Made by a program: the position numbers and the translations under genes. DNA of 64,000 nt, from positions 1-64,000 of the forward strand of contig NZ_LR594671.1 of NCBI RefSeq assembly GCF_901827185.1, given 5' to 3'. Below are positions 1-11,389 of this stretch, piece after piece (the stretch's first letter is position 1; the number at the start of each line of letters is the position of its first letter). The notes beneath the pieces were generated by a model that worked only from the letters and a program-made list of their open reading frames with translations, was not told the DNA's origin and made no database searches. This DNA is from Variovorax sp. PBL-E5 (GTDB taxonomy: Bacteria; Pseudomonadota; Gammaproteobacteria; Burkholderiales; Burkholderiaceae_C).

Positions 1-1380
1 ATGCCGAGTGACAGCATCGGTGACAGCCTCTGGCAGGCTTGCGTCGATCAGCTCGCGCAGGAACTGTCCGAACAGCAGTTCAATACCTGGATCAAACCCC
101 TGACGGCGCGGGTCGCAGACGACCTGTCCCGCGTCACGGTGTTCGTCGCCAACCGCTTCAAGCTCGACTGGATCCGGGCCCAGTACGCCGGCAAGATCGC
201 ATCGATGGCCGAGAAGCTCTATGGCCAGCCGGTAATCATCGAGTTAGCGCTCGCTCCTCGTGAAGTGATTACCAGGCCTACCTCACTGGCCGTGGTGTCG
301 GAAACCGACGTGCCGCGCGACATGGCAGGCCCGGGTGAGGATCCGGCCGCCGCCAGCTTCAAGAACCGGCTGAATTCGGGCCTGACTTTCGACACCCTGG
401 TCGAAGGCACCGCCAACCGCATGGCGCGCGCTGCCGCCATGCATGTGGCAGGCATGCCCGGCCATCTCTACAACCCGTTGTTCATCTATGGCGGCGTCGG
501 TCTGGGCAAGACCCACCTGATGCATGCGGTGGGCAACCGCCTGCTGTCGGAGCGGTCCGAAGCCAAAGTTCTCTACATCCATGCCGAGCAATTCGTTTCG
601 GATGTGGTCAAAGCTTATCAGCGCAAGACTTTCGACGAATTCAAGGAACGCTATCACTCGCTCGATCTGCTGCTGATCGACGATGTCCAGTTCTTCGCCA
701 ACAAGGACCGTACGCAGGAAGAGTTCTTCAATGCGTTCGAAGCCCTGCTCGCCAAGAAGTCGCACATCGTCATGACGAGCGACACCTATCCCAAGGGCCT
801 GGCCGACATCCACGAGCGGCTGGTGTCGCGCTTCGATTCCGGCCTGACGGTCGCGATCGAACCCCCCGAGCTCGAGATGCGCGTCGCGATCCTGATCAAC
901 AAGGCACGCGTCGAAAGCGTCGAGATGCCCGAGGAAGTGGCCTTCTTCGTGGCGAAGAACGTGCGCTCCAACGTGCGCGAGCTCGAAGGCGCGCTGCGCA
1001 AGATCCTTGCGTACTCGCGCTTCAACCAGAAGGACATCTCGATCGCGCTCGCGCGCGAAGCGCTGCGCGACCTGCTCTCGATCCAGAACCGGCAGATCTC
1101 GGTCGAGAACATCCAGAAAACGGTGGCCGACTACTACAAGATCAAGGTCGCCGACATGTACTCGAAGAAGCGTCCTGCTTCGATTGCACGACCGCGCCAG
1201 ATCGCCATGTACCTGGCCAAGGAGCTGACCCAGAAAAGCCTGCCCGAGATCGGCGAGCTCTTCGGCGGCCGCGACCACACCACCGTGCTGCACGCCGTGC
1301 GCAAGATCTCGGGCGAGCGCCAGCAGCTCACCGAACTCAACCAGCAGTTGCACGTGCTCGAACAGACGCTCAAGGGCTGA
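1..1380 (+). CDS. dnaA: Chromosomal replication initiator DnaA
   Basis: DnaA is the AAA+ ATPase that binds DnaA boxes and melts the origin. The 459-residue protein has the full family layout: an N-terminal helicase-loading domain, a short variable linker, a Walker A motif GGVGLGKT at residues 164-171, a Walker B motif LLLIDD near 223-228, and the C-terminal DNA-binding signature [15 protein letters not shown] near 422-436. Length is normal for the family. The ATG is the first base of the window, so the upstream promoter and any origin DNA on that side cannot be seen. dnaN and gyrB follow in the same direction, the classical origin order. Confidence 0.98.
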   Translation: MPSDSIGDSLWQACVDQLAQELSEQQFNTWIKPLTARVADDLSRVTVFVANRFKLDWIRAQYAGKIASMAEKLYGQPVIIELALAPREVITRPTSLAVVSETDVPRDMAGPGEDPAAASFKNRLNSGLTFDTLVEGTANRMARAAAMHVAGMPGHLYNPLFIYGGVGLGKTHLMHAVGNRLLSERSEAKVLYIHAEQFVSDVVKAYQRKTFDEFKERYHSLDLLLIDDVQFFANKDRTQEEFFNAFEALLAKKSHIVMTSDTYPKGLADIHERLVSRFDSGLTVAIEPPELEMRVAILINKARVESVEMPEEVAFFVAKNVRSNVRELEGALRKILAYSRFNQKDISIALAREALRDLLSIQNRQISVENIQKTVADYYKIKVADMYSKKRPASIARPRQIAMYLAKELTQKSLPEIGELFGGRDHTTVLHAVRKISGERQQLTELNQQLHVLEQTLKG

Positions 1381-1647
1381 CGAATGACTGTCATCGCAGA
1401 TTCGCATCGGCCTGTCAAAGGACAACTCTGGGGACAGTTCCGGCACAAGAAGGACCTTGTCCACAGCCGCGGCGTGAAGGCCGAAGTTGTGCGCCTCGGC
1501 ACGACAGCACCGAAGCACGGCTGCGCACAGCCGGCCGACTGCAGCAACTCCCTGTCACGAAAGCGGAAAATCGCCCTGTCCACAGCAGGGAGCGTCCCTT
1601 ATCTACTACTACTAAGTTGAATTAAAGAAATAAGGAAGAGGTAAGAC
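1381..1647. other. dnaA-dnaN intergenic region with DnaA-box-like sites (possible part of oriC)
   Basis: These 267 bases separate dnaA from dnaN and hold no convincing gene. TTGTCCACA at 1457-1465 and CTGTCCACA at 1576-1584 each differ by one or two bases from the DnaA box TTATCCACA; TTATCTACT at 1599-1607 is a weaker third candidate. The last 40 bases are AT-rich for this genome and end in the dnaN ribosome binding site AGGAAGAGG. Either the origin or a DnaA-autoregulated dnaN promoter would fit. The DNA upstream of dnaA, where origins also often lie, is outside the window. Confidence 0.5.
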
Positions 1648-5518
<3,871 letters not shown>

Positions 5519-5548
5519 GCGCCGGCCCTCTGGCCGCCATCTCGAAAG

Positions 5549-6286
5549 CTAGCGACACCGCAACGCGAACTGCCGATCGCGTGCCTGCTTCTTTTCGTTC
5601 CTGATCCGATCCTGCTCCGAGGCCGGCTGCGGTTGTCGTGCCAGTGCATCGAGCCAGCCGATCCTGGTTTCGATTTCGCTGCATTCCGATGCAGTGCGGT
5701 CCACGTTGCGCGCCACGCGTTCCTCGTGCTGTGTCTGGGCGAGTGCTGCCGAACGGTTGTCTCGAAGAGAAGCTTCGCGTACCTGCGGACTCATGCCGTC
5801 GGCGAGATTGAGATCCGGTCGAACGGCCATGATGATGGACTGCGCGCCCTGCGGGCACGGCCCGTCGGAGTAGGCTGCACCGCCGCTGCGCGAGACGCAT
5901 TTCGTGATCGGCGTGACACGAGCCCCAGGTCCATCGCTCGTGATCGGCGAGGGCGCCGATGAGCGCATCGCCGGTGTGATGGTGGGAGAACTCAGCGATG
6001 TGCCTGCGTCGGTGCGGTTTTGCTGCGAGGGGAAAAGACGCTGCGCCTCGCGCGATTCCATCCATCGTTGCCCGCCCAGACAGACGGCGACGAGTACACC
6101 AAGCCAGATCAGAAGCGAAAGCAGCCATGGCCGGCCCTGCTTCGGCCGCAACGCGCGTTCCCATTCTGCGAGCACCGTGCGGCGCTCGTCCATGTGATCG
6201 TTGTCGTCGGTACCCATCGCGGTGCCGAGTGTCTTCGATCGTGATTGCGCGCGGTGCGGGTTGGCGCTTACGACCTCGGTATTCAT
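5549..6286 (-). CDS. DUF4124-like single-pass membrane protein
   Basis: I do not recognise a specific function. The protein has one hydrophobic segment (WLLSLLIWLGVLVAVCLGG), a Ser/Pro/Thr-rich linker, and then a compact motif TKCVSRSGGAAYSDGPCPQG. That motif resembles the small DUF4124 domain, in which a KCxxxxGxxxYSDxPCP pattern is typical. The C-terminal third is charged and probably helical. The start is uncertain: in-frame ATGs lie at 6286, 6217 and 6193, the last giving MDERRTVLAEWERALR just before the membrane segment. The gene is convergent with gyrB with only 30 bases between the stops, so it is not part of the replication operon. Confidence 0.6.
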   Translation of the reverse strand: MNTEVVSANPHRAQSRSKTLGTAMGTDDNDHMDERRTVLAEWERALRPKQGRPWLLSLLIWLGVLVAVCLGGQRWMESREAQRLFPSQQNRTDAGTSLSSPTITPAMRSSAPSPITSDGPGARVTPITKCVSRSGGAAYSDGPCPQGAQSIIMAVRPDLNLADGMSPQVREASLRDNRSAALAQTQHEERVARNVDRTASECSEIETRIGWLDALARQPQPASEQDRIRNEKKQARDRQFALRCR

Positions 6287-6423
6287 GAAATAGTGCCGGC
6301 CCGATCGATCTCCGATCGCCGCGTCCACGCTCCCTCCGCGTAAACGCTATGTCGAGCCCGAGTCTTGCTAAGGAAAATTCCCGGCGATTCCCACGCCGTT
6401 TTCTTGACAAGGACAGCACCGAA

Positions 6424-6918
6424 ATGAACCCGATCCGGTTTTGGCAACCCGTCGCCGCCTTGGCGTTCTTCGGTGCGATGGCGTCGGTGCATGCGCTGAC
6501 CAATCCGCCGATCCGCGTGGCGCAAGGCGTCGAATACATGTGCGGCGGAAACGGCAGCGCCGAGGCAGCGTTCATGCAGACGGTCGAGCCGCGCTGGGCG
6601 GCAGCCCTCGAGTTTTCGGTGAGCCGCGCCAAACCGGGCCATGTCCCGGCCGGCGTGAAAGTGGTGGTGCGCGAGCGCTATTCGAACCGGCAGGTGATGG
6701 AAGCGTCGGCCGATGCGCCCTTCATGCTCGCCCGGCTCGAGCCCGGTGCCTACGAAGTCGAGGCGACGTTGGCCGGCGTGACGCTGGAGCAGCCGCTGAC
6801 GGTGTTCAATGGCCAGTCGTCCAAGGCAGTCTTCGTCTGGCCGTCGAACATCGACTTCGCTGCCGCGACGGGGTTGCCGCGGACGGAGCAGCAAGCCGCT
6901 GCGCGCACCGGCGACTGA
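6424..6918 (+). CDS. Secreted protein, tandem paralogue 1 (carboxypeptidase-regulatory-like fold)
   Basis: The 164-residue product starts MNPIRFWQPVAALAFFGAMASVHA, a clear signal peptide, then has NPPIRVAQGVEYMCGGNGSAEAAFM. The second half (PFMLARLEPGAYEVEATLAGVTLEQPLTV) looks like the beta-sandwich of carboxypeptidase-regulatory-like domains. It is paralogous to the next gene along its whole length, and even the leader (CAAGGACA before the start) is similar. This copy has a cysteine in YMCGG where the neighbour has YMSGG. Export to the periplasm is inferred; function is unknown. The ATG at 6424 is preferred over one at 6349 because it gives the signal peptide. Confidence 0.75.
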   Translation: MNPIRFWQPVAALAFFGAMASVHALTNPPIRVAQGVEYMCGGNGSAEAAFMQTVEPRWAAALEFSVSRAKPGHVPAGVKVVVRERYSNRQVMEASADAPFMLARLEPGAYEVEATLAGVTLEQPLTVFNGQSSKAVFVWPSNIDFAAATGLPRTEQQAAARTGD

Positions 6919-7007
6919 GCTGGCTCGGCGGCGGTTTCGGCGCCGAGGTACCCACGAGCGCGCCGCAGAATTCAGGTTCGCCTAAGCCTTGCTGGGGATA
7001 GTGGCGC

Positions 7008-7025
7008 CGTGAAGTTCGCTTCACG
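7008..7025. other. TTCG-capped hairpin between tandem paralogues
   Basis: CGTGAAG at 7008-7014 pairs with CTTCACG at 7019-7025 around a TTCG tetraloop. It lies 24 bases before the start of the second paralogue. There is no T-run after it, so it is not a standard terminator; it may stabilise the mRNA end or act as an operator. Confidence 0.4.
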
Positions 7026-7048
7026 CCAACTCGAGCAAGGACACAGCG

Positions 7049-7522
7049 ATGAACACGATCCGGTTTTGGCGGCCCGCAGCCGCGCTTGCAATTGGCGGTG
7101 CGTCACTTTTCGGTGCGTTGGCCGCCCATGCGATCTACAACCCGCCGATCCACATGGCGAACGGCATCGAATACATGAGCGGCGGCATCGGCAGCGACGA
7201 GGCCGCGCTGATGAAGACGGTGTCGCCGCGCTGGCCGGCGACTTTCGAATTCGCCGTCAAGGACAGGAACGACAAGAACGGCGGCGACTTCGCGGCCGGC
7301 ATCTCGGTGACGGTGCGCGACGCGTCCGGCCACGAGGTACTCAGCCATGTCTCCGCGGACGGCCCCTTCATGGTCGCGCGGCTCGATCCGGGCCGCTACG
7401 AGGTCGAGGCCACGCTGGCCGGCCAGACGCTGAAGCAGGAGGTCGAGGTCCAAGCAGGGATGCCGGCCAAGACCCTCTTCGTCTGGCCCGCGGGCACGGA
7501 CACCACCAGCGCGCATTCGTGA
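7049..7522 (+). CDS. Secreted protein, tandem paralogue 2 (carboxypeptidase-regulatory-like fold)
   Basis: This 157-residue protein is the tandem copy of the preceding gene. It has the signal peptide MNTIRFWRPAAALAIGGAS and the shared core NPPIHMANGIEYMSGGIGSDEAALM, then the same beta-rich tail (PFMVARLDPGRYEVEATLAGQTLKQEV) ending in FVWPAG. The two copies differ mostly in the middle, where this one has an Asn/Asp/Lys-rich loop. A ribosome binding site AAGGACA precedes the ATG. Function is unknown; the fold suggests binding or regulation rather than catalysis. Confidence 0.75.
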   Translation: MNTIRFWRPAAALAIGGASLFGALAAHAIYNPPIHMANGIEYMSGGIGSDEAALMKTVSPRWPATFEFAVKDRNDKNGGDFAAGISVTVRDASGHEVLSHVSADGPFMVARLDPGRYEVEATLAGQTLKQEVEVQAGMPAKTLFVWPAGTDTTSAHS

Positions 7523-7718
7523 CAGCCGGCGGCGTCGGCTGACGCCGCCATCGGACCAGGATCCTTCCGGATGCTTGGTCCACCCCGAGCGGATGGCCCT
7601 TGGCCTTGCGCCGCGTGCGGGAAAGAAAATGCCGCCCGCGCCGTGGCACGGACCTTGAATAGAGTGGCGAACGCTCTCACATGGGCTGTCTGGGTTCTGC
7701 CCGTCTTTCAAGGCCTCG

Positions 7719-8900
7719 ATGCCGCTCCGTCCGCTGACCCTTCTCATCGCTCTGCTGCATGTCTACGTCGGACTGCGGCTGCTGCCCGCGCTGCAGGCGT
7801 GGACGCTCGCCTGGCCGCTGCTGCTGGCGGCGCTGGTGGTGTCCGCGGCGACCATGCCGCTGCCCTTCATCGGCCGGCGTTCTGCGCGCCGGCCGATGCC
7901 GGATGTCTGGAAGTGGATCGGGCTCCTGAGCATGGGCTGGTTCTCCTCGATGTTCGTGCTCACGATCGTGCGCGACGCTGGGCTGCTGCTGGGCTGGCTG
8001 GCCACGCTCATCGGCGGATGGGAGATCGATGGGCAGCCATGGCGCTCATGGAGCGCTGTCGCCGTGCCGCTTGCGGCGACCGTGATCTCGCTGATCGGCC
8101 TTCTCAACGCCCGGCGCACGGCCGGCGTGGTGCGGGTCGACGTGCCGATCCGCGACCTGCCACGGGCGCTGAGCGGCTTCACGATCGCGCAGCTGAGCGA
8201 CATCCATGTCGGTCCGACGATCAAGCGCGGCTACATCCAGCGCATCGTCGAGGCGGTCAACGGCCTGGGTGCCGACATGGTCGCGATCACGGGTGACCTG
8301 GTCGACGGCACGGTGCACGAACTGCGCGACCATGTGGCGCCGCTCGCGAGCCTGCGCGCCCGGCACGGCACCTTCGTGGTCACCGGCAACCATGAGTACT
8401 ACGCCGGTGCGCATGCCTGGGTCGACGAATTGCGCCGGCTCGGCATGCGCGTGCTGATGAACGAGCACGTGGTCCTGCAGACGCGCAACACCACCGGCGC
8501 GCAGACCGAGGAAGAAGAACTCGAGAGTGCGCTCGTGGTGGCGGGCGTCACCGACTACACCGCGGTGCATTTCGATGCCGCACATGCGAGCGACCCGCAG
8601 GGCGCGCTGTACGGTGCACCGCCGCTGGTGCACACGCGGCTGCTGCTGGCGCACCAGCCGCGCAGCGCCCCGGCCGCGGCCGATGCGGGTTTCCACCTGC
8701 AGCTGTCGGGCCATACGCACGGCGGCCAGTTCTTTCCATGGAACCTGTTCGTGCCACTGCAGCAGCCCTTCACGGCGGGTCTGCACAAGCTGCGCGAGAT
8801 GTGGGTCTACACCAGCCGCGGCACCGGCTACTGGGGACCGCCCAAGCGTTTCGGCGCGCCGTCCGAGATCACCTTGCTGCGCCTGGTGCAGGCCGTCTGA
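7719..8900 (+). CDS. Membrane-anchored metallophosphoesterase (YkuE/YaeI-like)
   Basis: The 393-residue protein begins with four hydrophobic segments in about 140 residues, followed by a calcineurin-like phosphoesterase domain. Metal-binding motifs are in order: LSDIHVGP, ITGDLVDG, VTGNHEYY and SGHTHGGQF. This set is complete, so an active dinuclear metal enzyme is expected. Relatives act on phosphoester bonds in envelope lipids, for example UDP-diacylglucosamine-type substrates, but the substrate here cannot be read from sequence. It stands alone; the previous gene ends about 196 bases upstream and that gap shows nothing convincing. Confidence 0.88.
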   Translation: MPLRPLTLLIALLHVYVGLRLLPALQAWTLAWPLLLAALVVSAATMPLPFIGRRSARRPMPDVWKWIGLLSMGWFSSMFVLTIVRDAGLLLGWLATLIGGWEIDGQPWRSWSAVAVPLAATVISLIGLLNARRTAGVVRVDVPIRDLPRALSGFTIAQLSDIHVGPTIKRGYIQRIVEAVNGLGADMVAITGDLVDGTVHELRDHVAPLASLRARHGTFVVTGNHEYYAGAHAWVDELRRLGMRVLMNEHVVLQTRNTTGAQTEEEELESALVVAGVTDYTAVHFDAAHASDPQGALYGAPPLVHTRLLLAHQPRSAPAAADAGFHLQLSGHTHGGQFFPWNLFVPLQQPFTAGLHKLREMWVYTSRGTGYWGPPKRFGAPSEITLLRLVQAV

Positions 8901-8928
8901 GGCGGGCCGCGGCCTCGCGCGAGCTGTC

Positions 8929-9426
8929 TCAGGCTTGCGCGCTCAGCCTGCGCGCGTTGGATGTCGCCTTCGCATGGATGGGTTTCAGCCCGCGCTGGAC
9001 GATGCGTGCGCTGGCGCTGGACAGCTGACTGGCCGTGGCGGCCGAGCGGGCCGCGGCGCTGCCGAGTGTCCTGGCATGTGTGACGGCCTGCTCGGTATCG
9101 GTACTGGTGATGAGCGCGAGGAGCGCGGCCGCGCCGATCAGCCATTGCTGCAAGGCGCGCTGCACCAGCGCGAACTGGGTGGTGTGCAGCTGGTTCGCCA
9201 TCGCCGCGCCGGATTCGGTGGCGGCCGCCAGCTTTTCCTGCCCCATCAGCTGGAACTCCGCCAGATCGGCCGCGCTCGGCGTGAGGCCGGCCTGTGCGAT
9301 GCGCTCGGTCCGCATCCGGATCACCGAGCCGGAGGACAGCAGCATCTCGTGGGTCTTGAGACCGACGTCGGCCCACAGCATGAGCGGGTTGAAGAAGCGA
9401 GGGGAGGATGACAGGCTGGGCGACAT
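8929..9426 (-). CDS. Phasin-like polyhydroxyalkanoate granule protein
   Basis: The 165-residue protein starts MSPSLSSSPRFFNPLMLWADVGLKTHEM and is helical throughout. NPLxLWADVxLKTxEM, followed by PSAADLAEFQLMGQEK, is the pattern I associate with PHA-granule-associated proteins of Burkholderiales. Phasins coat PHA granules and control their size and number. A hydrophobic helix (LIGAAALLALI) lies in the second half. It is convergent with the metallophosphoesterase gene and sits downstream of the truncated DUF4130 gene on the same strand. A second phasin gene lies at 57660-58166. Confidence 0.6.
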   Translation of the reverse strand: MSPSLSSSPRFFNPLMLWADVGLKTHEMLLSSGSVIRMRTERIAQAGLTPSAADLAEFQLMGQEKLAAATESGAAMANQLHTTQFALVQRALQQWLIGAAALLALITSTDTEQAVTHARTLGSAAARSAATASQLSSASARIVQRGLKPIHAKATSNARRLSAQA

Positions 9427-9535
9427 GACCTCACTATAGGCCTTTGCACGGCGAATTGCTGCACTGCAGCATGAATTTGGTGGTGGCGTCCTACTTGCGA
9501 GGATCGACCGGCAGACGCAGCGGCGCCCGTCTCCG

Positions 9536-10243
9536 TCATGGACTCCGCGCGTGCGTGGCGAGCCCCGGCCGGGTCGGATCGAAGACGCTGTGGTAGTGCA
9601 TGAGCCACAGGGCCTCGCCGGCATCCGACGCTGGTGCCTGGTCGCGCTGGACGCCGGGTCCGAACTCGATCTCCTCGCCGCGGCCTCGTACGCTGCGTTC
9701 GGGCGTGAAGAGAGCCCAGCGTCGGTGCATGAAACGGCGCGCGAAGAAGGGCGACACCGCCTCGACGACATGGTGGACGGGCTCGAACCATGCGGCGTTC
9801 AAGGGGCCCTCGTCGTCATCCTCCTCGATGGTGCAGAAGCGAACGAAGGCCTTCATCCGGTGCATGTCGCGCCGCACGGCCTGCGCCATGTGCTGCGCGT
9901 GCAGCCGTTCCGCGTCGAGCGGCGCATGGCCGAGGGCGGGTTCGTGCACCAGACGCCAGAGCAGTCGGTACAGCAGCGCGAAGCGCGCAGGATCCTCATG
10001 AAGGACGACGGTCTCGCACAGCGATACGAAGGAACGCGGCACCACCAGGTTCATGCTGCCGCGCGCGGATTCGGCAGCGTGGCCGCGTGCAGCCGGCCGG
10101 GTGCATAGATCGGATGCGATCACCGATGGCGTGTGCCAGCTCACCGCTTCAGGCGGCACCAGACGGGCGAGCAGCCCGCGAACTTCCTGGCGAAAGCCGG
10201 GCCAGTCGGTCTCGCTCGCGAGCATGACGGTGTGCTGCAACAT
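9536..10243 (-). CDS. DUF4130 (TIGR03915-type) DNA-repair-associated protein, C-terminally truncated
   Basis: The 235-residue product shows most of the DUF4130 domain often found fused or next to UdgX uracil-DNA glycosylases: ALLYRLLWRL, RRDMHRMKAFVRF, AWFEPVHHVVEAVSPFFARRF, LFTPERSVRG and EALWLMHYHSVFDPTR. In complete relatives the last motif is followed by about 35 more residues (the MPxxYWxNLPEA region) and often a whole UdgX domain. Here the frame ends 12 residues later, and the 110 bases before the phasin start contain neither element in any frame. The gene is therefore probably a decaying remnant, or a stand-alone short form. Confidence 0.7.
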   Translation of the reverse strand: MLQHTVMLASETDWPGFRQEVRGLLARLVPPEAVSWHTPSVIASDLCTRPAARGHAAESARGSMNLVVPRSFVSLCETVVLHEDPARFALLYRLLWRLVHEPALGHAPLDAERLHAQHMAQAVRRDMHRMKAFVRFCTIEEDDDEGPLNAAWFEPVHHVVEAVSPFFARRFMHRRWALFTPERSVRGRGEEIEFGPGVQRDQAPASDAGEALWLMHYHSVFDPTRPGLATHARSP

Positions 10244-10354
10244 GCCGCCAAGTTAGGACGCGGCGCGATCGCATGTTGTAGGCGGTCAGGTGGAAAACAG
10301 AGAGGCCTCGACCGGCGTGCGCGGCCGTCGCATGTCAGCGGGCAGGTGATGGCG

Positions 10355-11389
10355 CTACGCCGCCGCGGCGGCGGCGAGCTTCCTCGCGTTGGCTTCCATC
10401 GCGAGGTAGAGCAGCGTGGCCACCGCGAGCGGCGCCCAGTAGTAGACCGCGCGGTACATCAGCACGGCGGCGATCAGCGTGGTGTTCGACAGCGGCGGTG
10501 CCAGCAGCGCGACGAAGACGCCCTCCAGCACGCCGAGTCCGGCCGGCACGCGCGACAGCAGGCCGGCGACGGCGCCGGTCAGCAGCACGCTCAGCGCCGT
10601 CGGGTAGCCGACCTTGTCCTGCAGCAGCACATCCATGATCGCACCCATGACCGCCCAGTTGGCGATCGAGATCACCAGCTGGATGCCCGCGAGGCGCAGG
10701 CCGGGCAGGCCGATCTCGTGGCCGGCCACGGTCCACTCGCGCCGGCGCGAGAAGGCGCACAGCGCGAGATAGCCCAGTGCCACCGCGACCAGTGCCCCGC
10801 CGAGCACCTGCAGCGCGCCGACGCCGATGTGCCAGTCCGCGGGCAGCGCGAGCGGCCAGCAGAGGAAAGCCAGGCCCGCCAGCAGGAAGTAGCCGAGCCA
10901 GTTGGTCAGCATGCTGGTGCCGACGACGCGCGTGATGGTGGCCGCTTCAAGCCCCAGCCGCGAATACAGCCGCGCCCGCATCCCGACCGCGCCGACCAGG
11001 GTGCCCAGGTTGAGATTGAAGGCATAGCTCACGAAGGTGATGCCCATCACCGTCGGCGCGCGCAGCGCGTGGCCGGTGTAGCGGCGCCCGACCAGATCGA
11101 AGCTGCTGTAGATCAGGTGGCTCGCGGCGCTCAGCGTGGCAGCGGTCAGCAGTACGGCGGACGGATAGGCGCCGATCGCATCGAACACCTCGCGCCACTC
11201 GATGGCTCGCGCCTGGAAGATGAGCAGCGCGGCGACGAAGAGCAGGAAGCCGCTCACGACAACGCGCCTGGCCCAGGGCCACCAAGCTTTGGGCTCACCC
11301 CCAGGCTTGCCCACTTCGTGTGGCCGCCAACCCCCTTGCAGGGGGCAACACCGGCGGCCCGGCGGAGCCGGTTCCGCGGTGTTCTTCAT
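10355..11389 (-). CDS. YbhN/UPF0104-type integral membrane protein (lysylphosphatidylglycerol synthase TM-like)
   Basis: The 344-residue protein has about eight membrane helices and the family motifs SYAFNLNLGTLVGAVGMRARLYSRLGL and RVPAGLGVLEGVFVALL. It closely parallels E. coli YbhN, which is implicated in phospholipid trafficking or flipping. Its ATG overlaps the stop of the ClsB-like gene, so the two are translationally coupled. The first 40 or so residues (MKNTAEPAPPGRRC and on) are encoded by a copy of the dispersed GC-rich repeat and have no counterpart in YbhN, so they are likely a recent addition. The order YbhP-ClsB-YbhN is the same as in E. coli. Confidence 0.85.
   Translation of the reverse strand: MKNTAEPAPPGRRCCPLQGGWRPHEVGKPGGEPKAWWPWARRVVVSGFLLFVAALLIFQARAIEWREVFDAIGAYPSAVLLTAATLSAASHLIYSSFDLVGRRYTGHALRAPTVMGITFVSYAFNLNLGTLVGAVGMRARLYSRLGLEAATITRVVGTSMLTNWLGYFLLAGLAFLCWPLALPADWHIGVGALQVLGGALVAVALGYLALCAFSRRREWTVAGHEIGLPGLRLAGIQLVISIANWAVMGAIMDVLLQDKVGYPTALSVLLTGAVAGLLSRVPAGLGVLEGVFVALLAPPLSNTTLIAAVLMYRAVYYWAPLAVATLLYLAMEANARKLAAAAAA
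11296..11386. repeat. Dispersed GC-rich repeat, copy 2, inside the N-terminus of the YbhN-like gene
   Basis: This copy matches the one at 2757-2845 in the same block order: CCCCCAGGCTTGCC, CACTTCGTG, GGCCGCC, ACCCCCTTGCAGGGGG, CACCGGCGG, GAGCCGG, CCGCGGTG. On the minus strand it is read as PAPPGRRCCPLQGGWRPHE in the start region of the YbhN-like protein. Its self-complementary core is CCCCCTTGCAGGGGG at 11331-11345. Confidence 0.8.

Noticed and set aside
283..1518. Long open frame antisense to dnaA
   Set aside because: Biased composition (His, Arg, Gln, Leu) typical of the shadow of a GC-rich gene; DnaA on the other strand is certain.
1384..1620. Short open frame in the dnaA-dnaN gap
   Set aside because: No ribosome binding site or recognisable motif; it covers the DnaA-box-like sites, so I treat the gap as regulatory.
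5519..5548. Possible terminator between gyrB and the convergent gene (CGGCC/GGCCG hairpin)
   Set aside because: Stem of only five pairs and no T-run.
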